From NCBI RefSeq assembly GCF_022376445.1, contig NW_025955410.1, positions 1-29,832 of the forward strand: a stretch of 29,832 nt of DNA. Reading direction: 5' to 3'. This DNA comes from Fomitopsis serialis. Its lineage: Eukaryota > Basidiomycota > Agaricomycetes > Polyporales > Fomitopsidaceae. The translations under genes and the position numbers were made by a program. Shown piece by piece: positions 11,466 to 21,572 of the stretch. Below the pieces are notes generated by a model. That model had not been told where the DNA came from, did no database searches, and was given only the letters and a program-made list of their open reading frames with translations. Position 1 is the stretch's first letter; each line of letters begins with the position of its first letter.

Positions 11466-12396
11466 TCAGAACTCCAGCCTGGTCTCCTCGATCCATTTCG
11501 CAGCCGCCTCATCCGGGACTCAGCCCCTCCACCGCGTGCAGATAGTCCATCCGTGCGACGCCCTCGTTGCTGACGCGAAGCTTACGGAGCGCGTCGACGG
11601 TGTCGGTCGGTAATTTCGCAGCAAGGGATCTTGTGACGATGACGCGCGCCGTGTCGGGCTTGTGCGCCCGAAGGAGGTCATCTGGGTCCTCCAACGCACG
11701 GATCTTGTACTTCGCGTGCAAGTACTGCGGGTGCCATAGCGGGACGACGACCCATTCTGCATAGTGCGCCGGATGCCCGGTGAGTCGCGCGGAACAAGCA
11801 CGTTCGATAGGAGGGACCACTCACCGTTGTTTGAATAGGCTGCTCGAACGCCGCACAGCACTTTGGGATGTCGCCGTCGACGAATTCGAGGGTCAGGCCG
11901 TAGCGGCGATGATCTCCTTCGAGAACCGCGAGATGCCGCGCCGGGGTTGATGCCCTGCACTGTGCGCACGAAGCGAGCAGCGACCTCCGGTTTGCGAGGT
12001 CCGCGATGGAGCGCACCGTGTCCTCCGGGACGTAGTCGGGACGCCCCAGATGCAGTACGGGTCGTATACAGCGGGTGCCCCGTCCTCCTCTCCGAGGACG
12101 AGCACGTCGCTCCGGAAGGGCGCGAGGTACGTCTCGTGCGACCCGGGAGCCAACCGACGAGGATCTGGGTGCGGCCTCGCGCAGGTCGATGAAGGCCTGC
12201 TCGTGCGGTTTGGAGATAACTTCGGATATGGTCACTCCATGTTTCGCGAGCACAGCTCGAATCACGGCTGCGACAACCTATCAAAGCGACAGATGCTCAG
12301 CATGGAGGGCGCGCACTAGGCTTGATCGTCTCGACAGACACCGACCTGGTGGAATGTGAGGTCGATAACACCCTGGGCAACGGTGACAGGTTCCAT
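11466..12396 (-). pseudogene. OpuAC-type glycine-betaine-binding-like protein, frame-broken
   Basis: On the minus strand the exons are 12396..12346, 12277..11825 and 11756..11466, about 267 codons. Conserved pieces appear in order but in changing frames: GVIDLTFHQ, AAVIRAVLAKHGVTISEV, TQILVGWLPG, SHETYLAPF, YDPYCIWGVP, DYVPEDTV, PEVAARFVRTVQGINPGA, ISRFSKEIIAA, YGLTLEFVDGD, EWVVVPLWHPQYLHAKY, MDYLHAVEGLSP and AAAKWIEE. This is the substrate-binding domain of bacterial-type betaine/choline ABC importers (OpuAC), here with fungal introns, no signal peptide visible and no permease or ATPase next to it. Seven frame changes lie near 12169-12182, 12141-12148, 12037-12041, 11987-11990, 11934-11940, 11900-11906 and 11512-11518, all in or next to short G/C runs; the 11757-11824 intron is also one base out of phase. 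Protein-level conservation between the breaks is good, so sequence error is a serious alternative to real decay. Confidence 0.78.
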
Positions 12397-12927
12397 GGCG
12401 GGGATAACACTGGCTTCCAGGGGAGCGCTCAGGCGGGACTGCCCATCAAAGTTGCAGGAGCGCAAGTTATGGCACGTCCGGATGCGCCGGAGGTGATGCG
12501 GGAATGTGCAGCTCCCCGACGATGCGGCTATCCGCGGTAGTCCATGGAGCAAAACCGTAACGATCGACTGTCAAATGAAAGATTTCGAGCTCGCTGATGG
12601 AAGGCGGACGAGGAGCGGCGGGAGATGCAGCGCCGGGGATGCCTCTTGGATGCCTCCATGCGTGGATGCCCCGGTGGATGTCCGGGCGCTTGACGCGTCG
12701 CGTCGCGCCTTTGTCACGTGTGCGCGTCATGCTGGAGCCCCCGACCAGCGTCCCGAATCCCTGCTTTCCGAGGTAGGCAACGACGCCGCATCCCCCGAGA
12801 CCCGTCGGAACAACGACCTTACCGCACGGTCGATACAATAAAATGTCCGCGACGTATAGAGTCTCGGACGGTTTAGGTGCTCTTCTTCCACCGCGATTCT
12901 CCCGCCGCGACCAACGCTATCGTCATC

Positions 12928-14625
12928 ATGAGCTCGGCCGCACCAACAATGAAGAGCTCGTTCGAGCAGGAGAAGCACGCTACCCCTTCTTCTGGGTCGC
13001 AGGAATCCTCCAAGGAAGAGGAGGAAGTCCAGGAGGAAGTGGCGCCGCCTCCGGATGGTGGCCTCGACGCTTGGATGACGGTTGTTGCCACTTTCCTGGC
13101 CAGTTTCATGGCCTTTGGTACCGGTAAGTTGGCGGAGGACTATATTGCTCCAGTATCGGCCACTCATTGTATTCATTCCACTTCAGGAAACGTCTGGGGT
13201 ATCTACCAAGACGCATACACAACTAGGTCCGACTCGCGTTTTCTGGACGTGAGCCTGTTCAAGATCGGTTTCGTCGGTGGTACCGCCGTGGGTTTCGGCT
13301 TCGCGGTTGGTCCCTTCGGCAACATCCTTGTCGCCAAGTTTGGCATCCGCGCCCCCATTCTACTTGGTGTGCTCATGATGACTGTCGCACTTATGCTTGC
13401 ATCCATTGCCACCAAATACTGGGAGCTTCTCCTCTCCCAGGGTATTATGTTCGGGTCGGTATCGATAATGAACTTCCCGCGTGATGCAGAGCACTTACGA
13501 GGTTCCTGTAGTATCGGAAGCTCGCTGGCCTACATTCCTGCTATCGGCCTTCCTTCCCAATGGTTCGACAAGCGCCGTGGTCTTGCTACCGGTATTGCGA
13601 GCGTAAGTCATTCGCACTTGCGCTCTGGATGTGGCTACTGAAAACAATCGTCTAGTCTGGGAGTGGTATCGGAGCCGTCATTCTGTCACCCATTGTGCAA
13701 ACTGCGATCGACAACCTCGGTATCCCCTGGGCCCTCCGCATCGTCGGGTTCCTTTGCTTCGTTTGCGGGATGGTCTCGCTCGCGTTACTCCGCCAGCGTG
13801 TCGCCTCCAAGAAGCAAGTCCAGTACAAGGTCTTCGATCTCAGCGTGCTGAGGGTGCCCATGTACCCGCTGTACCTCGTCTTCGCCTTCCTCCAGTTCTT
13901 CGGCTACGTCACACCCATCTTCTTCATCCCAGGTACGTCGATTGTTTGTGCCCCGCTTCGCTGATGCTCATTCTTCGGTGAACAGGCTACTGCACAGCGC
14001 TGGGCATCTCGGGCCCGAATACTTCCGCTGTCCTGTCTGTCACAGCTGCAGTCAACTCCATCGGACGTGTCCTCGCGGGCAGAGTTGCGGATCACTGGGG
14101 TGTGCTCAACGTCATGATTTCGTTCAACTTCCTCTCGGGTGTCATGGTCCTTGCGGTGTGGCTCGTCGCGAAGAACCTCGGCGACATGATGGGTTTCGGC
14201 GTTCTCTGGGGCATCTTCAGTGGTGGTGAGTTTTGCGAAGGTTCGTCGTAAGCTGCGGGTACTGAAGGTGCACGTAGCGTACTGGGCGTTGTCTGTGCCA
14301 ACGTCAGCGAAGATCGTCGGCATGGAGCGTCTTGGCTCCGCCGCGGCAATTCAGTTCCTCATGAACGTCATCCCGCCCATGTTCGCCTCACCCATCGGTG
14401 CACGAGTGCGTACAATTGCATGCTTCCCGCCTGACCAGATGACTAACGTGGACGCGTTGTTGTTAGATCATCGCCGGGACGTCTAGTGCGAACGGGATCT
14501 CCCAGGACAGCCGCGAAGCGTACAAGTACCTGATCGTGTTCTGTGCGCTCGCGCCCATGGTAGCGTCGCTTCTCCTTGTGCCTGTGCGCCTGCACTTCAG
14601 CAAGAAGCTGTTCGCGAAGGTGTAA
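12928..14625 (+). CDS. MFS transporter, monocarboxylate (MCT/Mch) type
   Basis: Seven exons (12928..13123, 13187..13454, 13512..13602, 13656..13932, 13986..14225, 14278..14405, 14467..14625) give 452 aa with all junctions in frame and GT-AG; introns are 52-63 nt. A Ser/Glu-rich cytosolic N-terminus leads to PPPDGGLDAWMTVVATFL, the signature at the start of TM1 in monocarboxylate transporter-like MFS proteins. Hydrophobic segments follow across the whole length, with family-like words such as GNVWGIYQDAY, SQGIMFGIGSSLAYIP, QWFDKRRGLATGIAS and AYWALSVPTSAKIVGMERLGSA. By family it is a plasma-membrane or organelle carrier for a small organic acid or related solute; fungal members often do not carry classic monocarboxylates, so the substrate is open. 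The start at 12928 was chosen because it precedes the charged tail without an intron; an in-frame upstream non-ATG frame exists but is not needed. It is divergent from the OpuAC-like gene, 531 bp away. No frame break, unlike its left neighbours. Confidence 0.93.
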
Positions 14626-15306
14626 GTATGAAAACGGTACATCCACTCTCCTTGGATATCGGACGCGGTCGTCGTATGGACTATCTACGCGATGCGCAGC
14701 AAACATTCAGTAGACGCATCTCAAGATCCGGGCTGCGTGGTTTGGAACATTTGCATGGCTCCTCTCGCACATTTCACATAGAGAAACACGAATCCGCATG
14801 TACAGCACGAACTATCCTTAGTCCCTTCCTATTATAATACTTCAGCAATTGACGGATGTCCATACTCCATAGTGCGTACCGATGAACTTACTACGGTGTT
14901 GCCTGTGTGTGATTCTTCAACGCGGATGCGTTCGACGGCATTTGGTTCTGGTAATCACCATGACTTCAACTACCTGGCCCCATGAGCCCCATAAACAATC
15001 CGGCAGAGGGCTTCCTGGCGAATAGATTCGCTGGTGGCACAGGAATCGTCGAATCCGGTCGACACGTACGCGCTGAATCCACCAGGGGTCATCCGGTTAC
15101 GTCCGATTATTGGAAGGTATGGTGGTTGGAACTCAAAACGTAAAACAACTTATGTAAGTATCAACCCGGTCTACTTACTGAGTTAAGCGCGCAGCGCCTC
15201 TCTTTGCGCACCAACCCTCTCCTCCAGCGTGCTCACTTCAGAGCTACAAACAACCGGTTTGAACCTTTGTATCTGAGCTGCAGAAGCATACCATACCATA
15301 CTAGTA
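14626..15306. other. Intergenic region
   Basis: No gene is seen in these 681 bp between the MFS transporter and the Gag-like ORF. Open frames are short. If the Gag-like ORF belongs to a retroelement, the element's left end should lie here, but I could not find a terminal repeat. Confidence 0.5.
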
Positions 15307-16677
15307 ATGCCACAGATACTTGTCGACTCAAACACGCTAGCAACTCCCGACTATTACAAGCGCAAGGAGGATGCCGAGAGCAAGCAGCGTCTCCTTGACA
15401 TGGGTTGGAGCGCTGAACACGCTGCGCTTGCCTTCCCTCAAGCTTTGCCCGAACAAGAGCTGGTTGCCGGGGCGGCCAGACGTCGTGGGGAAATAGACGA
15501 GTTGAAGAAGAAGTGGGGCGCGGACTACCTGAAGTACGTTCCTATCCCGGACCGTCCTATTCCACGAGGAACACTCGTTCCACTCGCCGCGCCGTACGCC
15601 GTCCGTCGACTCGAGGAGGGAAAGTACATCGCAATGTATTACTACACCAACCGAGGCTTGGATGCAGCTGCCGCGGAAGTAGCGCAAGCCGTCGACGACG
15701 TACCAGCTATGACATGGATGTGCGACAGTGATGGCACTATCTCCTGTGTACCGGCCGCCTCAATGCAACGCGCGAAAGATCTCATCCCTGATAGCGAGCT
15801 CACATGGACTCAATTCGAAGAAGCCGCCCCGAGGTTCTTGGTCGCGATGCGACAAGCAGATTGGGCCTGGGACCGAGTACGCATGCTCGCCGATCTCTGG
15901 AACAACCTACGAGTCCATCCATCCAGGCAGTCGCACGACCCGCTGGACGCGCGCGCGCTGCTCACTTACCAGGCAGAGCAACGGCAGAGGTGGCATCGCG
16001 CCATTCCATCCCATCGGGGTGCCTGGGACATTTCTATCATCTCGGAGGAGATCTTACGTGACACTTACCATTGCGTCTACCAGGCAGATCGAGCGGCGAA
16101 AGATGCAGTGAACGACGCGCATTGGGACGCGCTGCGCGTGTCCCTCGACCAAGCATCCCCAGTGCAGAGCCCCTCCTCCCATCGTGGAGCTGACGCCTCC
16201 GTCGATGGTTCAGCTGTTCGCACCAAGCCAAATAGAAAAAGGACATCGGCACCTTACCCTAGCCGCAAACCGCCGTCTTTTCCGAGCGGCGCAGGCGGGT
16301 CGGTTCGTTCCGCTTGCGCCATATGCCTTGGCCGCCATCAGCACCATATTTACTCCTGCGACGCCGAGAAGACCTGGGACAGCTCTTTCGACACCATCAC
16401 CAAGCGCATCCGGAAGAGCATTGTCCTCACCGACGGCGGACACGCCTTGTGCTACGACTGGCAACGGCCCGCAGGATGCGCCAGCCGTTCGCACGACGCA
16501 AGGCACCTCTGCTCGGGATGTGGACAAGCCACTCACGGTGCTCAGCAGTGTCCTCGTACGCAGCGCGTGGGGCTGCAGACGTCGTATCGAGTCGCTGAGC
16601 TGGCATGGCATCTATGCGCCAGCGGGCTTGCAGCACAATTCCCGCCGCGGTCAGCTTCCGAGCAAGACAAAATGTGA
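15307..16677 (+). CDS. Gag-like zinc-knuckle protein of a (DIRS-type?) retroelement
   Basis: This is a single intron-free frame of 456 aa, unlike every other long gene in the window. The N-terminal two thirds is mostly helical-looking and charged (for example AARRRGEIDELKKKWGADYL). The C-terminal third has a Cys/His-rich block: C337-X2-C340-X6-H347-X3-C351, then CYDWQRPAGC and RSHDARHLC, then a textbook CX2CX4HX4C zinc knuckle with C402, C405, H410 and C415. I recognise this arrangement from Gag-like proteins in agaricomycete retroelements, which I recall as being DIRS-like; that assignment is from memory and moderate. Its role would be to bind nucleic acid in the element's particle. No reverse transcriptase, RNase H or tyrosine recombinase follows in the next 1.7 kb. 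It is either a stranded fragment or a domesticated gene. The frame is fully open. Confidence 0.75.
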   Translation: MPQILVDSNTLATPDYYKRKEDAESKQRLLDMGWSAEHAALAFPQALPEQELVAGAARRRGEIDELKKKWGADYLKYVPIPDRPIPRGTLVPLAAPYAVRRLEEGKYIAMYYYTNRGLDAAAAEVAQAVDDVPAMTWMCDSDGTISCVPAASMQRAKDLIPDSELTWTQFEEAAPRFLVAMRQADWAWDRVRMLADLWNNLRVHPSRQSHDPLDARALLTYQAEQRQRWHRAIPSHRGAWDISIISEEILRDTYHCVYQADRAAKDAVNDAHWDALRVSLDQASPVQSPSSHRGADASVDGSAVRTKPNRKRTSAPYPSRKPPSFPSGAGGSVRSACAICLGRHQHHIYSCDAEKTWDSSFDTITKRIRKSIVLTDGGHALCYDWQRPAGCASRSHDARHLCSGCGQATHGAQQCPRTQRVGLQTSYRVAELAWHLCASGLAAQFPPRSASEQDKM

Positions 16678-17344
16678 CAGATGCATGTCGCACAATTCCG
16701 AGTTCTCTCTACCCCAATCAGCGGCCAGCAGGCGCTGTCCACGGGGATTCTAATTCTCAACGTTGACGCCTCTCCCTCGGCAGATGAGTACGGCAACTTT
16801 TCCGGCGCGGGAGCAGACTTCATATGCGCCAGCGGGAAGCTGCATTCATTCTAGGTGCGTCGACTTCCAAAGGGGAGTAACAGACGAGCCGCAGCACGTC
16901 GCCCCCAGCTTCTTCATGCCGAGGATTACAGCTCATCCGTTGTTCCCCAGGCCTAGGAGTTTTCTTTGGATCGGGTAGCCCAGAGGGCCGCACCCGGCAT
17001 GCACTAGTCCAATTTGGAAACACTTAATTCTTACAGCGCTCCGTAAACCCACTGTGTTGGATAGCAAGCGCGACTCATTCATCCCTCTTCGATCATGCCA
17101 CAGTCTCTATTCCTATTTCATGTATCATACCGCACGCCCGCATGATAAGGTCTAAATACGCGAACGTAGTCCCTAGATACAAAGTTCGATATCAAATGCA
17201 TGCATGATAGGGTGCAATTGCACATCGACAATTGAAGCTACAGGGTCAAGATCTTGCGCTTGAGAGTATTGGGATAGATTCTGTCGATATCAGGGCGTCC
17301 TACCTTGTGTGACATTTACGGTCTTGTACGACTAGATGGACATC

Positions 17345-17402
17345 CCCTCCTCGTCCTCGTCCTCGTCATCCTCCTCACCTCCTCACCTCATCGTCCTCCT
17401 CG
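17345..17402. repeat. TCC/TCG-rich microsatellite
   Basis: About 58 bp of imperfect trinucleotide-like units (cctcgtcctcgtcctcgtc, then ctcctcacctcctcacctca, then tcgtcctcctcg), fully pyrimidine-biased on this strand. It is non-coding here, with no open frame that uses it. Such tracts vary in length between strains. Confidence 0.85.
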
Positions 17403-17612
17403 AGATTCAAGGGGTCCTACAGTACCGTGTTATATGAATCCCTTCAGTGCATGTCCTTGCGTTCTATGCGCACCTTGAGACCTAACCAAGGGTAACTTAC
17501 CCCGGTCGGTATTCCGTTTAGTCCAGTACTAGTATGGATCCGGCGAAGTCACCTTTACGGAGGCGCACTGAGCCAATGATCAGCTAGACACCATCGAATC
17601 GAACCTCAGTAG

Positions 17613-17672
17613 TGTACATGTGTATTGTTCGAGTCTACATAGGGCTTCGCCCTCAAATGACGATAAACGGGA
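17613..17672. repeat. Dispersed repeat, copy B
   Basis: Second copy of the ~60-bp repeat seen at 3791-3850, in the same orientation. It keeps gagtctacataggg and cctcaaa.gac with a few substitutions and one indel. A gttcgagtc directly at the start of the core resembles a Pol III B-box, but copy A does not keep it, so I do not call a SINE. Confidence 0.55.
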
Positions 17673-18451
17673 TTACAAACAAACTAGTATGGATACCGCA
17701 CCGCGAGCGACGTGACGGCATCAACAGCTACCGTGACTGAGTACTGAACCCTGAGATCGATGCGAACACATCTCACTCCTATGCCAGTGAGGCCTCGTTG
17801 TTCATAGCGTCAACCCTCGTTTAAGCGGCCACAGTTGTACGTCACTAAGGCCCTGAGCAGATGCAGTACAACTTAGCTTCCATGTATCCACACAATGATA
17901 TTGGGCGATGTGCAATCACGTACACCTGTACATCTTTCGGTCATGTCCGGTCATAGTCACCTTTCTACGCGATGTGAACATGCATGACGTGGAACGCGCA
18001 TAAGTACAACGGCAAAAGACATCCTCCCGTCATCTCGTCAGCGCTATAGGCGCAGTGAATTCGCATGAGCCGAGCCGCTATTCATCATTCGCAAAGCATG
18101 GGCACCACAAGGGTCTCGCTGGTAAGCTCTGGCACTGTACGGAGGGCGTGTGAGGCCACATGCCGATAATACTCGCTGAAGCGCCGCCGTTCCGTATGAC
18201 CGCCTATCAAGTTCTCAATCGAAGACAAGCTGAGGAATCGCACGGTCGGCCATGCTGTGTGTCACAGGCAAACGAACCACGGACTCGCTGAGGTCCGCGG
18301 CCGAGTGCACTGGAATACCATCGCCAAGAAAGGAAGGTGCAGTAGTTCGACACATTGACGCCAGCAAGACAAGACTCCATTGTTGCGTCGGATGCAAGGA
18401 TACCTATCATACACGCACTTGGTATTGACGTTCACCATACTTCAAGCTGGT

Positions 18452-20033
18452 TTACAGCACTTTCTCGACGCCGTCGGGCAATTTATACCCTCCTTGACGG
18501 CGAACCTAGAATGCGAGGTCAGAGCCCCTATTGCGAATAAAGCGCACGCGCTGCGTACCTCGTCGAAGGTATCCATCAGCAGGAGACTTTTATCATGGCC
18601 CCATAGCTCGCTCTGAATCTTGCCATCCCGAACACACCGTGCGACCTCATCCGCTTCGAAATGCCATCCTCCACCCACATAGTGAAAGGCTCGCTTCTCC
18701 TCGCGAACCACGACGCCGCTGCCTGGTTTATCAAAGTACTGGACGACGAAATGTGACGGCTTAAAGATTGGAGTGCCGATGATGATGTTCCCGTTGCGGT
18801 ACCGAATTGTCGCACCGAAGTGTGCTGTGGGCAGCGTCATACTGCACGTGAGGACTGCCTGAGCCTTCAGTGTCTCGGTGAAGTTAACGATCCAGCTTGT
18901 ACTGCTGTCGACGCCGGTCTGTAGTGTCTTCACCATAGACGCGCTAACAGAGGTGGGGAGGGCCTTCTTGTTTGAGGGGTGCTCATAAAGAGCGAGCACG
19001 GCCTGGGCAAGGGTCGTCAGAACACGCAATGAATACAACCTCCATCATACCCAGATCATGGGGTAAGGACCTCTGGAAGGTACGCTCGGTAAGTAAGTAC
19101 ATATTCAGCGATAGGCGAGAGAACGTACAGATCGAGAAGCGCTCCTCCGCCCAGGTGCGGGTCCATCATTCTGTGAGACTTGGGGATGTCTGCGCGATGT
19201 ACGAAATTATAACTCCCAACATAGGAAGATACTTGGTGACTTGGCTTACTGTCAATGTCGAAGTCATGCGACAAGTCTGCGTGCAAAAGAACTGGGTCGC
19301 CTAGAGTGCCCTCCTCCGCAATGCGCTTCACCTCGAGGGTCAAAGGCTGGAACCGCGTCCACATCGCCTCCATGAAGAACAGTTTGCGCTCCTTGGCAAT
19401 CTTGATCAGTTGCCGCAGCTCAGCTGCGTTGGATGTGGTCGCCTTCTCGCATAGGACGTGCTTGCCTGCGAGAAGCGCGGCGAGAGCGTTCGTGTAATGC
19501 TGCGTGTGTGGCGAACCTTCCGCAAAATAAAGGTAAGTCCATCCTGCAGGTTTTTCGTATAATGGTACACCCGCGCACCGATGTAGACCGCGTCGACATC
19601 CTGTGTTCAACATTGCACTAGTGAGCGTCTCGGCGGGCATGACTCGGAGTGGGAGGCGCGCACCGGATCTGTGAAGACCTCCTCGTATGTTCCGTATGCA
19701 CGGATAGGCTTCCCCTTCGCGTGTGCGGCGATGAAGTCTACGGCCTTCTGCACTGCGCCATGTCGAGACCCGACCGCTACGACCTTGTGGACAACATCGA
19801 CGGTTCCACGCCTATGCAAAGAACGTTCGAACCTATTAGACTGCCCGAAGAACTCGACAGATATGTCGCAGAAGGCTACTCACGTAGCAGGATCCACTAA
19901 GGAGTCCTAACGTATACGGTACGAATTCAGAAAATTCAGAACGATCTGATAACATTGCTGCCGCCACACGGACCTTCACGAATTCCATGGCGATTCGGCC
20001 AGTGGAGACAACACCCCATCGCAGTACGAACAT
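18452..20033 (-). CDS. Gfo/Idh/MocA dehydrogenase (NADP D-xylose / dihydrodiol dehydrogenase type)
   Basis: Nine exons on the minus strand: 20033..19974, 19906..19884, 19811..19664, 19600..19579, 19516..19250, 19189..19129, 19072..19051, 19002..18559, 18505..18452. They give 366 aa, close to the family's usual length. The N-terminal Rossmann fold starts MFVLRWGVVSTGRIA; HVLCEK (the EKP-like lysine motif), FFMEAMWTRFQPL, NIPKSHR, GGGALLDLGPYPMIW and YVGGGWHFEADEVARCV follow in order. These are hallmarks of dimeric dihydrodiol dehydrogenase / D-xylose 1-dehydrogenase (NADP+), which oxidises a pentose to its lactone in the cytosol. Three exons are only 22-23 nt (positions 19884-19906, 19579-19600, 19051-19072), and each restores an otherwise missing conserved piece (DSLVDPAT, DVDAVYIG, GPYPMIW). 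An upstream in-frame ATG at 20048 would add MASTQ. It is followed on the same strand side by hfi1, whose 3' end is 304 bp away. Substrate could be another sugar. Confidence 0.93.
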
Positions 20034-20337
20034 TTGAGTCGATGCCATAATTGCGGTGCTCAAGTTCTAGTAACGGGGACACAACGTCCACTAGCCTTAT
20101 ATACTGGTCAGAGGACAAGACGTACGGTGGCCCGTCGGAAGCACAGGTCAGGAACGGCCCGGATGCCGGCTCAGGGCCAATCTCTGCAAAGCTCTGCAAG
20201 TCAACATTCGACCCTCGACGCTGCGATCATGGGTATCGAGGTAAGTACATGAAATACAGTGCATCACTGCAGCGTCACCTGCTCCCTCCTGTCGTACATA
20301 CTCCCCACCGACTATTATCCAGGAAGGCCACATGCCC

Positions 20338-21441
20338 CTATCTCAACGCCCGTAAAGCTTCTTTCACAGTACTGCGTTCGCTGAGCAGGGAAAGCAGCTG
20401 CCACCGTTGATCGTGTGTCTCACGTTCTCGCAATGGCAGCTCTTCCTCGACCCCATCGTTGTCGCCTAGCGCCATTCGCATGGCCGCTGCTGACTTGTTT
20501 GGCAGCACAGCTGGCGAGACTGTGAAAAGGGTCTCGAAGGCGGAGACGGGAAGAATGAAACTGCTCGTTTTCTTCCCAGAGGTTTGAATGGAGGTGATGG
20601 CGTGCGACGTTGAAGTAAGGGAGAGTGCTTGAGAGATGATTTGCTTGAGCTTCGCCTGCGCGAAGGAATGAATTCGCACAAACGGCGCAGACGACAGGAA
20701 AGCTCACCTCGAATCCAAGCATCATGAGTTGTGAAACGAGTCTCGAGGGCGCGCCAAGGTTGCTCTGCGCACACACAAGGTTCATACGGTCAGAGATATG
20801 TTGCAAGGTGAACCCCCGAGATATTGAAGCTAACTGCAGTGGCAGCCTACTCCCTGGAGGTTCTGCCGAGTATGTTAGAGTACAGTCAGAGGAACTCGAC
20901 AGCCACGTACCTCCACGTTCTTGGAGTACCTGAATTCCTCGGTCGGCAGCAATCTCGTCCTTGTATTGCTGAGGTCGCGACTCCAGTGGCACAGCGAATT
21001 GTTCAAGTTGCCGTACGCGCTCCCGCTCCCGCCTTCCCAGCCCAACCGTCCACCTCTTCAACCTGTCTGAGCGAAGTGTCGCCGTGTCATAGCTGTCCGC
21101 TCCCTGGTACGGTAGTGTTCGTCGCCGCTTCCGCGGTGGTGGCTTGGGGAGGTCTGGCGGCGGTGTGGGCGGTGCGAGATGTGCGGAGGTGTCAAAGAGA
21201 GATACTATCAGCGAGTTGTGCAGCTGCACTACATGAAAATGTCAGGAGAACAAAGGCGATGTCTACTAGGACACGAACATAGTTGCGTAGTCTCGAGGAG
21301 TGCCTTGACTTGCTCGTCGAATTCGGTACGAGATATGTGCGCTGTCAGATATTCGCGCAAAACATGCCAGTACTGAGGCGCCTTTGGACCGAGCGCAGAC
21401 ACTAGCTGGTGTCTTGTCGTGGTCGTCGACGGCAAGGACAT
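20338..21441 (-). CDS. hfi1: SAGA complex subunit Hfi1/Ada1 (Tad1 family)
   Basis: Four exons on the minus strand (21441..21279, 21228..20911, 20862..20708, 20655..20338) give 317 aa; introns are 48-52 nt and all junctions are in frame. The N-terminus, after a short Ser/Thr-rich start, reads ALGPKAPQYWHVLREYLTA then ISRTEFDEQVKALL, the opening helices of the SAGA-Tad1 domain. A basic segment (PRKRRR) follows near residue 90. The middle has GSRLPLQLASISRGFTLQ and MNLVCAQSNLGAPSRLVSQLMMLGFE, and the last exon holds the conserved FETLFTVSPAVLP and a C-terminal helical region. By family this is a structural core subunit of the nuclear SAGA co-activator, carrying a histone-fold that pairs with Taf12. 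The start was chosen as the first ATG before the domain. The upstream side faces the palindromic element at 21573-21843, which therefore lies in or near its promoter. Confidence 0.9.
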
Positions 21442-21572
21442 GAGCGAGACTAGCAAAGGAGAGCGGAGCAAGTTGTTGTGGCTGCACCGTAAGTACTGTA
21501 TCGGGCCAAGATCTCGGCCACTAGGCCTCAAACAGCTGCTACTCTTCCCATGGCCACGAGTTGAATACTTAC

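Larger units (their letters stand above)
16678..18451. other. Gene-poor stretch with repeats
   Basis: No gene is supported in this 1.8 kb. It contains a TCC/TCG microsatellite at 17345-17402, copy B of a dispersed repeat at 17613-17672, and two occurrences of the word actagtatggat at 17527 and 17684. None of the short frames resembles a retroelement polymerase, although this is where the rest of an element carrying the Gag-like ORF would be expected. Confidence 0.5.

Noticed and set aside
17345..17402. CRISPR-like or tandem array
   Set aside because: The units are 3-6 bp pyrimidine-rich repeats with no spacers; this is a microsatellite in a eukaryotic genome.
17613..17672. SINE or tRNA-derived element suggested by a B-box-like gttcgagtc
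   Set aside because: Copy A of the repeat does not keep the word, no A-box lies at the right distance, and no cloverleaf can be drawn.
18452..20033. Gfo/Idh gene as a frameshifted pseudogene
   Set aside because: At first the frames look broken, but nine exons with GT-AG borders, three of them 22-23 nt, restore the complete protein to its C-terminus.
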